A DNA stretch of 14,003 nucleotides from JANNHP01 sp031404455 (lineage in GTDB: Bacteria > Planctomycetota > JAJSAM01 > JAJVHW01): contig JANNHP010000006.1 of assembly GCA_031404455.1 (NCBI GenBank), positions 1 to 14,003 of the forward strand, given 5' to 3'. Every line of letters begins with the position of its first letter. The first letter of the stretch is position 1. Both the position numbers and the translations under genes were made by a program. Under the pieces are notes generated by a model. That model made no database searches and was not told the DNA's origin. It saw only the letters and a list, made by a program, of their open reading frames with translations. Of the stretch, positions 1-6,669 are shown one piece after another.

Positions 1-17
1 GGAAAAGGGGCTGGACC

Positions 18-2645
18 TTATTGAAGTCGCCCCGACCGCTCAACCGCCTGTCCCTCGTCGAGCGCTGCGCGCCGCGCGTCGCGGCGCCCGAGGATCTCGA
101 GGCGGTCCGCCTTGCGCAGCAGCAGCTCGCAGCGCTGCCGCCCTGCGACGAGACCCGGCTCGGCGAGCGCGCCGTCGGCGAGGCGGATGGCCGCGTCGTT
201 CAGGTAGCCCTTCTCCAGGTGGGTCAGAGCCGCGTCGACGTAGCGCAACGCCCGCGGCCCCTGCGCGCCCTTGAGGTAGTGCTCGGCGAGATCGACGCAC
301 AGCGGGCCGTCGAGATCTTTCGGCTCCCTCGACGCCGCCCCGCTCTTCGCCTCGATCGCATCGCCGATCGCCGCGTGGTACGGCTCCCGCAGCAGCTCCG
401 GCATACCGGCGTAGAGCGCCTCCTGCACCTGGTGATGGTCGAAGACGAAGCGCCTCCCCGCCGAGCGGACGAGTCGGTGCCGCTTCTCGATCCGCGCGAG
501 ACGCTGCATCGCCGGGATCTGACCGACGCCGAGCGCCGCCGCGACGACCAGCGGGTCGAACTCGAAGCCGCAGCACGCGGCGACGTCGAGGAGGTTCTTG
601 TCCTCGGCGTCGAGATCCCCGACGCGCGCCTGGACGAGCTCCGCGATGGACGACGGGATCTGGATGTCGCGGATGACCTGCGTCGTCTCCCACGTGCCGT
701 CCGGTCGCTGCCTCAGGAACTGTCCGTCGCGCAGGCCGCGCAACAGCTCGAAGACGAAGAACGGGTTGCCGTCGGACTTCAGCGCAATGAGCGCCGAGAG
801 CTCCTCGGCGAGGCGCTCGCTCTTGAGCGCGTCGCGCAGGAGATGGACGAGCTCCTTCGGGCCGAGGCGCGGGACGGGGATCCGCGTCGTCTGGGGCCGC
901 GCGGCGAGCTGCGCCGTCCACGCCTCGTCGAGCGACGGCCGCGCGCAGCCGACGAGGAGGATGCGGTGTCCCGGGACGGCGAGCGCCAGCGACGCGAAGA
1001 GCGCGCGTCCCTCCTCGGGCGCGAAGTGGAGGTCGTCGATGAGGACGATCGTCGTCCGCTGCGCCGCGAACGAGCGCGTCGCGTGCACGAACACCGTCTG
1101 CAGGGAGTCTTTCGTCAACGGCACGGCGTCCGCCGGCGCGACGTCGCCGCGCAAGAGCGCCGCGAATGCCGGCGCGAGCAGCGGCGTGTGCGGCAACGCT
1201 GCGCGGACCGCGGACTCGTCGTCGCCGAGGTGTTCGCGGTACGCCGACGTGAACGCGCCCGACGCCGTCGCCGCGCCGCCGGGCGGATACGAGCCGTAGA
1301 GGAAGTTCACGTCCTCGCCCGACTGCGCGAGCTGACCGACGAACTCGTCGACGAGACGCGACTTGCCGATCCCCGCCTCGCCCTCGATGAGGACGACGCG
1401 CCCGTCGCCCGCCTTCGCCGCATCGAAGAGTGCGCGGAGACGGGCGAGCTCCGCGTCCCGCCCGTAGAGGGCCGTCTCGCGCGGGATGCGGATCCGCCGC
1501 AGCGGACGGTGCGTCGTCGCGCGGATCGACTGCGACCGCTCGCGCCACCACGCCGAGTCCTCGCCCTCCTCGAGGATCCGCACGAGCTCCGCGGCGCTCG
1601 CGATCCGCTTCTCGCGGTCCTTCTCGACGAGACGCGCCAGCAGGTCCTCGAAGAACGGCGAGAGCTGCGGGTTGACCTCGCCCGCGGGTCGCGGCGTCTC
1701 CGTGAGCTGGCGCTTGAGGACGACGTGGAACTCGTCGCCGGCGAACGGGTGCGCGCCGGTTGCGAGCTCGTAGAGCGTCAGACCGACCGCGTAGAGGTCC
1801 GCCCGACCGTCGACTGCGTCGACGCCCTCCGCGCTCCGGGCTGCGCCCTCGCGGCTACGGGGGGCAGGCCCGCCGAACTGTTCAGGAGCCGCATACCGCA
1901 CCGACCCGACGAACGCGCCGGTCTGCGACACGCGCAGCGACTCGTCCACGAGCCGCGCGACGCCTAGGTCCATCACCTTCACGACGTGCTCGGGCGTCAG
2001 GATCACGTTCTCGGGCTTGACGTCGCGGTGCACGGCGCCGGCCGCATGGATGGCGACGAGCGCCTTCGCGACCTCGCGGCCGATGTGCCGGCACAGTTCC
2101 TCGGGAACGCGGCCGAGGTCGTCGACGAGCGCGCGCAGCGTCCGTCCCTCGACGTACTCCATGACGACGAGGTGCAGACGCTCTGCGCCGTCGGCGGCCT
2201 GCAGCGCGTCGAGGGTGCGCACGACGTTGTCGTGGCGGACGCGCCGGCCGATCTCGGCCTCCCGGAGGAAGCGCTGGACGGAGTCGCGGCGCACGAGCAG
2301 GTGCGGATGGCGGATCTTCACCGCGACTCGTTTGTTCGGAGTACCGGCTTCAGCCGGGTCGTTCTCCGGACGGTCGACCTCGGCGAGATACACGGTCCCC
2401 ATCCCGCCCGTGCCGAGCTCCGCGACGAGACGGTACGACCCGATCGTCCGTCCCACCCGCGACGGCGCGGCCGGCGCGGGCGGAAACACCTCGTCGAGGC
2501 TTCGCCACGCGGCGAACGCCTGACGCAGCGGAACCGCAAGGTCCGGGTGCGCGCGAACGACCTCGTCGGTGTCAACCGCCTCGCCGCGCTCGCGCCGCTC
2601 GCGGCACGCGGCGGCGATGTCGGCGGCGCGCTCCTCGTCGGTCAC
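18..2645 (-). CDS. Ser/Thr protein kinase-ATPase (kinase A), lacks TPR C-terminus
   Basis: An 875-residue cytoplasmic signalling protein. Residues 1-50 form a helical segment with HPDLA. The kinase domain (about 70-355) has glycine loop GTGGMG (78-83), VAVK with Lys110, HRD with Asp208, DLG at 226-228 in place of DFG, and APE at 253-255. An AAA_16/STAND-like ATPase follows, with Walker A GEAGIGKS (422-429) and Walker B IVLIDD (about 533-538), then a helical region. No membrane segment is visible, unlike PknB-type kinases; the order resembles mycobacterial PknK. I chose the GTG at 2645: it forms a GTGA overlap with the sigma gene stop, lies 6 nt after AAGGA, and marks where similarity to kinase B starts. 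The longer frame upstream is only low-complexity Arg-rich shadow. Compared with kinase B it is cut short: similarity ends near base 50-57 and TAA follows at 18-20, so about 390 residues of TPR are missing. It may be a short form or a truncated gene. Confidence 0.9.
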   Translation of the reverse strand: MTDEERAADIAAACRERRERGEAVDTDEVVRAHPDLAVPLRQAFAAWRSLDEVFPPAPAAPSRVGRTIGSYRLVAELGTGGMGTVYLAEVDRPENDPAEAGTPNKRVAVKIRHPHLLVRRDSVQRFLREAEIGRRVRHDNVVRTLDALQAADGAERLHLVVMEYVEGRTLRALVDDLGRVPEELCRHIGREVAKALVAIHAAGAVHRDVKPENVILTPEHVVKVMDLGVARLVDESLRVSQTGAFVGSVRYAAPEQFGGPAPRSREGAARSAEGVDAVDGRADLYAVGLTLYELATGAHPFAGDEFHVVLKRQLTETPRPAGEVNPQLSPFFEDLLARLVEKDREKRIASAAELVRILEEGEDSAWWRERSQSIRATTHRPLRRIRIPRETALYGRDAELARLRALFDAAKAGDGRVVLIEGEAGIGKSRLVDEFVGQLAQSGEDVNFLYGSYPPGGAATASGAFTSAYREHLGDDESAVRAALPHTPLLAPAFAALLRGDVAPADAVPLTKDSLQTVFVHATRSFAAQRTTIVLIDDLHFAPEEGRALFASLALAVPGHRILLVGCARPSLDEAWTAQLAARPQTTRIPVPRLGPKELVHLLRDALKSERLAEELSALIALKSDGNPFFVFELLRGLRDGQFLRQRPDGTWETTQVIRDIQIPSSIAELVQARVGDLDAEDKNLLDVAACCGFEFDPLVVAAALGVGQIPAMQRLARIEKRHRLVRSAGRRFVFDHHQVQEALYAGMPELLREPYHAAIGDAIEAKSGAASREPKDLDGPLCVDLAEHYLKGAQGPRALRYVDAALTHLEKGYLNDAAIRLADGALAEPGLVAGRQRCELLLRKADRLEILGRRDARRAALDEGQAVERSGRLQ
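2344..2357. repeat. REP-like small palindrome inside kinase A
   Basis: CCGGCT-TC-AGCCGG is a 6-bp inverted repeat with a 2-nt loop, lying in the coding sequence of the kinase N-lobe. It encodes part of a linker (DPAEAGTP) just before the VAVK strand. Kinase B has a different linker, three residues shorter, without the palindrome. It looks like a short palindromic element tolerated in frame, but a single copy in this window cannot prove it is mobile or dispersed. Confidence 0.35.
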
Positions 2646-3259
2646 ACGCCGTCCTTCCGTTCGTCGTGAATGCGTCCGCCGAGCCGCACGAGCGCGCGTC
2701 CGTAGAGCTTCCGCACCGCGTCGGCCGACCGTCCCATCCGCTCGCCCGCTTCGACCAGGGTCAGACCCTCCTGATGGATCCATCGCAGAACGGTGGCCTG
2801 ATCGGACGGCAGATCGTCGATCGCCGCGGAGAGCGCCGCCGAGCGCTCGACCGACACGACCTCGGCGCTGGGCGAGGGCTGTCCCGCGTCGGCGACGGGC
2901 GCGTCGGTGACCAGGCGCTGCTCGCGCCGCGCGTCGCGCTTTCCGACGCCGGCGTGGCGGCGGATCTCGTCGAGGAGCTTGTGCTCGAGGATGCGCTGGA
3001 GCCACTTGACGAAGGAGCGGTCGCCGCGGTTCTCGAAGCCCGACAGCGACAGATACGCCGCGAGCCACGCCTCCTGGACGACGTCGCTCTCGCCGACCTT
3101 GGCGCGCAGCGCCGCGGGGAGCCGACGCCGGACGCTCGCGCGCATCGTCGCCGCGTGGCGGTCGAAGAGGACGGCAGCGGCCGCGGCGTCGCCGGCGAGC
3201 ACGCGGCGGACGATCTCCTCGTCGGAGGTCGAGTCGAACGGCTCCGGCCTCGTCGTCAC
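2642..3259 (-). CDS. ECF-like sigma-70 factor (sigma A), partner of kinase A
   Basis: A 205-residue RNA polymerase sigma factor. Sigma region 2 spans about residues 15-101 and includes LFDRHA and the SDVVQE motif (58-63). A linker with QPSPS (127-131) leads to region 4 (about 146-192), whose helix-turn-helix is LTLVEAGERMGRSADAVRK. Region 3 is absent, as expected for the ECF class. The GTG start at 3259 is preceded by GGAGGGAA about 9 nt upstream, and this start matches the N-terminus of sigma B. The longer open frame up to 3673 runs antisense through the neighbouring secreted protein and is rejected. The stop overlaps the kinase A start by 4 bp, so the two are very likely translationally coupled. 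Known planctomycete ECF groups pair with Ser/Thr kinases instead of anti-sigma factors, and no anti-sigma gene is seen here. Direct control by the kinase is inferred. Promoter targets are unknown. Confidence 0.93.
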   Translation of the reverse strand: MTTRPEPFDSTSDEEIVRRVLAGDAAAAAVLFDRHAATMRASVRRRLPAALRAKVGESDVVQEAWLAAYLSLSGFENRGDRSFVKWLQRILEHKLLDEIRRHAGVGKRDARREQRLVTDAPVADAGQPSPSAEVVSVERSAALSAAIDDLPSDQATVLRWIHQEGLTLVEAGERMGRSADAVRKLYGRALVRLGGRIHDERKDGV

Positions 3260-3455
3260 TCGCGGTTCCCTCCGTGCCGGAACGGAGAGTACCGAGCGCC
3301 GCGACACCGGGGAATGGGCGTCCGGTCCGCGCCGCTCCGCCCGATTACGGATTCGAGGGCTCTCCGCGACGGGCGGAGGCCCGGTCCGCGCGACGCCGCC
3401 GGGAGGTCCGGGGGCGGCGGCGCGGTCGCGGTCTGGGAACCACACGAGGTGGACG
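3260..3455. promoter_or_regulatory. Divergent intergenic region between sigma A and small secreted protein 1
   Basis: These 196 bp separate two divergently oriented genes, so promoters for both directions must lie here or overlap the gene starts. The right part, from about 3321, recurs upstream of the 5736 gene, including the segment CCGCTCCGCCCGATTA. That recurrence makes it more likely to be the control region of the secreted gene than of the sigma factor. No confident -35/-10 pair could be named by eye. Confidence 0.5.
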
Positions 3456-3605
3456 ATGATGCGGTCGATGACTCGAATGGCTGTGGCGGGATGCATGGCG
3501 CTGGCGGCGCTCTCGGCGGTGGCGGTGCTCGACGTCGGCTCCTCGACGGCCGAGGCGGCGCCGAGCGTCAGTCCGTTCGCGGGGAGCTGGTCCGGGACGT
3601 GGTCC
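3321..3605 (+). repeat. Duplicated upstream region plus leader, copy 1
   Basis: This segment covers about 135 bp of upstream DNA, the ribosome binding site and the whole signal-peptide region of small secreted protein 1. It recurs at 5601-5885 at a constant offset of 2280 bp. In the coding part, 3483-3605 (123 bases) is identical to the second copy. The only difference in the preceding stretch back to 3442 is a silent GCT/GCC change. The upstream part has scattered substitutions and compensating 2-nt indels. Identity stops abruptly at base 3605, where the mature bodies diverge. Confidence 0.85.
3389..3424 (+). promoter_or_regulatory. Conserved 5' hairpin upstream of small secreted protein 1
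   Basis: The left arm is CGCG-A-CGCCGCC and the right arm GGCGGCG-G-CGCG: 11 pairs with one A.G mismatch. They enclose the 12-nt loop GGGAGGTCCGGG. The hairpin ends 31 nt before the ATG. There is no T-tract and the upstream gene is divergent, so it is not a terminator for a preceding gene. Similar hairpins lie upstream of the 5736, 6253 and 11850 genes. The loop carries GGAGG, which could mimic a ribosome-binding sequence. The function is unknown. Confidence 0.6.
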
Positions 3606-3899
3606 GACATCGGGTTCGACGCGGACGGCACCTGGGACTTGACGATCTCGAACGCGGGCCAGATCAAGGGCACGGTCTACTACATCCAGCGGGACATCTA
3701 CGGCGCGTTCGTGGGCCACGTCGGCGCGGACGGGAAACTCAACTTCGTCGGCTTCGCGCCCGCCGCCGAGCCCGACGACAAGTTCAACGGCGTTTCCTGG
3801 CAGGGCACGGCCGTGATCGACGGCGACGGCAGGCTTCTCGTCTCGGTCGACCGCACGAGCAGCGACATCTCGCTCGTCGCAGTCCTCGAGCGGAACTAG
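3456..3899 (+). CDS. Small secreted protein 1, type I (constant leader, LERN terminus)
   Basis: A 147-residue predicted exported protein of unrecognised family. The start is a double ATG (3456 and 3459) preceded by GAGGTGG; the first is chosen because every paralogue in the window has the same ATGATG. The signal peptide has a basic n-region (MMRSMTR), a hydrophobic core at about 8-26 and a likely signal peptidase I site after AEA (32-34). The mature part begins FAGSWSGTWS. It contains short Gly/Asp-turn motifs typical of a beta-strand protein: TISNAGQI, GHVGADGKL, GTAVIDGDGRL, and it ends VLERN. It is divergent from sigma A and 95 bp ahead of the lectin gene. Its leader DNA is nearly identical to that of the gene at 5736. 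A lipocalin- or avidin-like barrel is a guess from the SWSGTW pattern only. Confidence 0.88.
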   Translation: MMRSMTRMAVAGCMALAALSAVAVLDVGSSTAEAAPSVSPFAGSWSGTWSDIGFDADGTWDLTISNAGQIKGTVYYIQRDIYGAFVGHVGADGKLNFVGFAPAAEPDDKFNGVSWQGTAVIDGDGRLLVSVDRTSSDISLVAVLERN

Positions 3900-3994
3900 G
3901 CGATGGCGGAAGTCCAGGTGATGCGCTTCGAGTAACTTGCAGAGCCCCGTTCGTCTCCGCCGTCGTCTTCGGCTCGTTCCGCAGGAGGTGACCC

Positions 3995-5503
3995 GTGAGG
4001 TCGTTGCTGCGCTCGTGTGCGGTCCTCGTCGTCGGTGCGTCGGTCTTCGCGGGAGGCGACCTCGCCCGCGACGCGCTGGCCATCGACGGCGCAACCCAGA
4101 ATCCCGACAACGGGCATTGGTACGCCGTCGTGACGCAGTTGCCGGTCCAGACGTGGCCGGACTGCAAGACCGCCGCCGAGGCGCAGGGCGGATACCTGGC
4201 CACCGTCACGTCGAGCGCGGAGCACCTATGGATCCTCCAGAACCTCTCGCTCGCGACCCAGTCGTCGTACTGGCTCGGCGCGACGGACGCGGCGTCCGAA
4301 GGCACATGGGTGTGGATCACCGGGGAGGCCTGGACGATCTCGAACTGGGATTCCGGCGAACCCAACAACTGTTGCGGCGGAGAGCACTGGCTCCAGATGA
4401 GTGGCAGCGGACCGTGGAACGACAACAACGCGCTCTTCACGCAGTCCGGCCAGGGCGGCTACATCCTCGAATGGAACACCGATCCCGCCGTGCCCGTCAT
4501 CGTCGAGCCGCCTTCGGCGCCGATGCAGCTCTTCGCCTCCTACTCCGAGACCTCCGGCGTGACGCTCACGTGGAACGACACCAGCAGCAACGAGGACGGC
4601 TTCCGCATCGAGCGCAGGCCTGCCGGCTACACCTTCTCGCACCGCTACTCGACGGGGGCGAGCACGACGTCCTACGTCGACCAGGCGCTCTTCCCATCGA
4701 CGACCTACACGTATCGTGTTCGCGCCTTCAACTCGGGCGGCGACTCCGCGTGGACGAACGAGGCGTCGGTCACCACCGTGGCCGGGCAGGCGGTCCCCTC
4801 GCCACCGAAGGCGCCGAGCTACCTCACCGCCGCGCCGGATTCCGCCGCGATCGAACTCGTGTGGACCGACAACAGCGCGGACGAGACGTTCTTCGACCTC
4901 GAGCGCGCGGCGGGCGGCGCGGCGTTCCAGACGGCCGTGCGCGTGACGTCCGACGTCGTCGACTTCGCCGACGAGCCGGTGTACCCGGGCTGGCCCTACA
5001 CCTACCGCGTGCGTGCGCTGGCGCTTCAGGGCCCCTCGCCGTGGTCGAACACGGCCGCAGCAACCACCGTGGCGACGCTCGACGTGACGGTCGTCGCGGG
5101 CACGCTCGCGGACTCGAAGTCGAGCAGACGCGACAAGCTCAAGCTGTCGGCCACGTACTCGTTCCCGCCGCCGAACGCCGACAGGGCGCTCGATCTCCTC
5201 GCCCACGGACTCGAGCTGCAACTCGGCTCGGCGAACGCCCCGGTGCCCGTGTCGATCGCCGCGGGCGATGCGACGTGGAAGGTGCGCAAGGGCAAGGCCA
5301 CGTGGAAGAGCCCGAAGGGCGCGTCGCCGAAGGTCACCGTCGTCGTCGACACGGTTCGCCGCGTCCTCACCGCGTCGGTCTCCGCCGCCGACTTCTCCTC
5401 CGCGCCGACGGCGCTCGTGGGCGTGCTCCTCGGCTGCGGCCCCGACGGCGGCGTTCACTCCGCTGCGTGGACAAAGAGCAGGACCGGCTTCAGCTTCCCC
5501 TGA
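3995..5503 (+). CDS. Secreted C-type lectin-domain protein with two fibronectin III domains
   Basis: A 502-residue exported protein. The GTG start at 3995 is fixed by a perfect AGGAGG 6 nt upstream. The signal peptide is about 1-29 (cleavage after ALA). A C-type lectin-like domain spans about 36-160, beginning NGHWYAV, with GGYLATVTS, the WLGATD core strand (93-98), the Ca/sugar motif EPN (122-124) and WND (141-143). Having both motifs predicts calcium-dependent glycan binding of the mannose type. Two fibronectin III-like domains follow (about 172-262 and 272-358; each has a YTYRVRA strand). A basic, beta-rich C-terminal domain (about 360-502) is not recognised. Cys126-Cys127 are adjacent, and the usual final FICE cysteine is replaced by YILEW. 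It lies between two type I small secreted genes and could share their transcript. Adhesion or surface glycan recognition is inferred. Confidence 0.92.
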   Translation: MRSLLRSCAVLVVGASVFAGGDLARDALAIDGATQNPDNGHWYAVVTQLPVQTWPDCKTAAEAQGGYLATVTSSAEHLWILQNLSLATQSSYWLGATDAASEGTWVWITGEAWTISNWDSGEPNNCCGGEHWLQMSGSGPWNDNNALFTQSGQGGYILEWNTDPAVPVIVEPPSAPMQLFASYSETSGVTLTWNDTSSNEDGFRIERRPAGYTFSHRYSTGASTTSYVDQALFPSTTYTYRVRAFNSGGDSAWTNEASVTTVAGQAVPSPPKAPSYLTAAPDSAAIELVWTDNSADETFFDLERAAGGAAFQTAVRVTSDVVDFADEPVYPGWPYTYRVRALALQGPSPWSNTAAATTVATLDVTVVAGTLADSKSSRRDKLKLSATYSFPPPNADRALDLLAHGLELQLGSANAPVPVSIAAGDATWKVRKGKATWKSPKGASPKVTVVVDTVRRVLTASVSAADFSSAPTALVGVLLGCGPDGGVHSAAWTKSRTGFSFP

Positions 5504-5537
5504 TCTCCCACGGATCAAGACCGGCGACGAGGAGATC
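5502..5537 (+). terminator. Possible weak terminator after the lectin gene
   Basis: GATCTCC (5502-5508) and GGAGATC (5531-5537) form a 7-bp inverted repeat with a 22-nt loop that begins within the lectin stop codon. No T-run follows, so it is only a candidate stop or mRNA-end structure. The next gene starts about 200 bp later and carries its own duplicated upstream region, which suggests separate transcription. Confidence 0.25.
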
Positions 5538-5600
5538 GCGCATCCCGCCTTCCGCGCCCTGGGTCTGACCTCAAACTGCTCCTTCGCCGGCGACGCCGCG

Positions 5601-5885
5601 TCCGGTCCGCACCGCTCCGCCCGATTAGGTACTCGAGGGCTCTCCGCGACGGGCGGACGCCCCGGGTCCGCGCGGCGCCGCCGGGAGGTCCGGAGGCGGC
5701 GGCGCGGTCAGGGACGTAGGAACACGAGGTGGACGATGATGCGGTCGATGACTCGAATGGCCGTGGCGGGATGCATGGCGCTGGCGGCGCTCTCGGCGGT
5801 GGCGGTGCTCGACGTCGGCTCCTCGACGGCCGAGGCGGCGCCGAGCGTCAGTCCGTTCGCGGGGAGCTGGTCCGGGACGTGGTCC
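5601..5885 (+). repeat. Duplicated upstream region plus leader, copy 2
   Basis: This is the second copy of the segment at 3321-3605. Homology begins almost exactly at 5600, within the lectin-to-small-protein gap. It ends where the mature part of the small secreted protein begins to differ, after the codons for SWSGTWS. The left part of the gap (5504-5599) has no recognisable gene or repeat. Confidence 0.85.
5671..5706 (+). promoter_or_regulatory. Conserved 5' hairpin upstream of small secreted protein 2
   Basis: The left arm is CGCG-G-CGCCGCC and the right arm GGCGGCG-G-CGCG, with one internal G.G mismatch. The loop GGGAGGTCCGGA differs from copy 1 only at the last base. It ends 29 nt before the ATG. 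The substitution relative to copy 1 falls in the already mismatched stem position, so the pairing is preserved. Confidence 0.58.
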
Positions 5886-6167
5886 CACGTCGAGGATGAG
5901 GCGGTCGGCACCTGGGACGACTGGACGATCTCGGACGCGGGCCGGATCGCGGGCTCGTTCTACAGCATCACGAACAGCTATGGCGGCGGCATCGCGGGCC
6001 ACGTCGACGCGGACGGGAAGCTCCTCTTTGTCGGCCATGCGCCGCAGAGCGGTTATCCCTTCAAGGGCACGGCCGTGATCGACGGCGACGGCAAGCTCAT
6101 CGTCTCGGTCGATCAGGTGTGTCCGCCGTTCCCCATCCCGATGGTCGGGATACTCGAGCGGAACTAG
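5736..6167 (+). CDS. Small secreted protein 2, type I
   Basis: A 143-residue predicted exported protein and the closest paralogue of the 3456 gene: the first 50 residues are identical, then the sequences diverge. The start is a double ATG after GAGGTGG. The leader cleavage site is AEA (32-34). The mature body has WTISDAGRI, GHVDADGKLLFVG, FKGTAVIDGDGKL and the terminal ILERN. A single body cysteine (in VCPPFPIP) is not shared with the other type I members. It is followed after 85 bp by a type II gene, with the conserved hairpin in the gap, giving the same type I then type II order as at 11315-12299. The function is unknown; no catalytic motif is seen. Confidence 0.88.
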   Translation: MMRSMTRMAVAGCMALAALSAVAVLDVGSSTAEAAPSVSPFAGSWSGTWSHVEDEAVGTWDDWTISDAGRIAGSFYSITNSYGGGIAGHVDADGKLLFVGHAPQSGYPFKGTAVIDGDGKLIVSVDQVCPPFPIPMVGILERN

Positions 6168-6187
6168 GCGTCGTCAGCGGGTCCGCG

Positions 6188-6216
6188 CGACGCCGTCGGG
6201 AGGTCCGGGGGCGTCG
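6188..6216 (+). promoter_or_regulatory. Conserved 5' hairpin upstream of small secreted protein 3
   Basis: CGACGCC (6188-6194) pairs with GGCGTCG (6210-6216). The 15-nt loop contains GGGAGGTCCGG. The stem differs from the other copies (CGTC replaces CGCC/GGCGGC), yet a 7-bp perfect stem is kept through a shifted register. It ends 36 nt before the ATG. It also lies just after the stop codon of the type I gene, so a 3'-end role for that gene cannot be excluded. Confidence 0.5.
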
Positions 6217-6252
6217 GCGCGGACGTGGTCTGGGATTCACGTGAGGTGAGAG

Positions 6253-6657
6253 ATGATGCGGTCGATGACTCGAATGGCTGTGGCGGGATGCATGGCGCTG
6301 GCGGCGCTCTCGGCGGTGACGGTCCTCGACGTCGGATCGAGGGCGGCGGAGGCGGCGGCGAGCGTCAGCCCGTTCGCGGGGACGTATGCCTGGAACTTCT
6401 GGGGTTCGATGCCCACGATCTCGGACGGGGGGCGGATCTCCTCGAGCCCGTCGTCGACCACTGACATCAGCGGCCGGGTGAGCGCCGACGGGAGCTACTC
6501 GATCACGGTGATCCGGATTTCCGAAAGCGGCGTGCGGGGGTCCAGGGATCGGACCAGGTACAGCTACAAGTTCGCCGGGAACATGGCGCTGGACGCCGAC
6601 GGCAACATCGTTTGCACGGAAGACACCGGTGGTTCGTTCATCTGGCTCCACCAGTAG
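6253..6657 (+). CDS. Small secreted protein 3, type II (DTGGSF terminus)
   Basis: A 134-residue predicted exported protein. It has the same leader as the type I genes (MMRSMTRMAV...AEAA; differences only at AVTV and SRAAEAAA) and the same double ATG after GAGGTG. The mature body is different. It begins FAGTY and contains TISDGGRI, ISGRVSADGSYS, YKFAGNMALDADGNIV and the terminal DTGGSFIWLHQ. Residual matches to type I (TISDxGRI, VxADG, DADG/DGDG) suggest one ancestral fold. The gene ends 12 bp from the convergent end of kinase B. The family and function are not recognised. Confidence 0.87.
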   Translation: MMRSMTRMAVAGCMALAALSAVTVLDVGSRAAEAAASVSPFAGTYAWNFWGSMPTISDGGRISSSPSSTTDISGRVSADGSYSITVIRISESGVRGSRDRTRYSYKFAGNMALDADGNIVCTEDTGGSFIWLHQ

Positions 6658-6669
6658 GAGTGGCCGGGG

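Noticed and set aside
1..17. A gene or mobile element end at the left edge
   Set aside because: Only 17 bases past the kinase A stop are visible, too few to assign anything.
21..1967. Long plus-strand open frame opposite kinase A
   Set aside because: It is Arg/Glu/Ala-rich low-complexity translation antisense to a well-supported kinase-ATPase gene, as expected from very GC-rich codon bias. It has no ribosome site or domain.
2646..3068. N-terminal extension of kinase A
   Set aside because: Arg-rich translation antiparallel to nothing conserved and overlapping the sigma gene in another frame. Homology to kinase B begins at the GTG at 2645.
3486..3497. Possible lipoprotein signal (VAGC) in the secreted protein leaders
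   Set aside because: The cysteine is at residue 13, right after the basic n-region and before most of the hydrophobic core, so the lipobox position is wrong. The AEA site at 32-34 fits signal peptidase I better.
3260..3673. N-terminal extension of sigma A in the open frame
   Set aside because: The extension is antisense to the 3456 secreted gene and its control region. Sigma B has no counterpart, and a good GGAGG-GTG start exists at 3259.
5504..5599. A small gene between the lectin and the duplicated cassette
   Set aside because: No start with a ribosome site and no recognisable coding pattern in these 96 bp.
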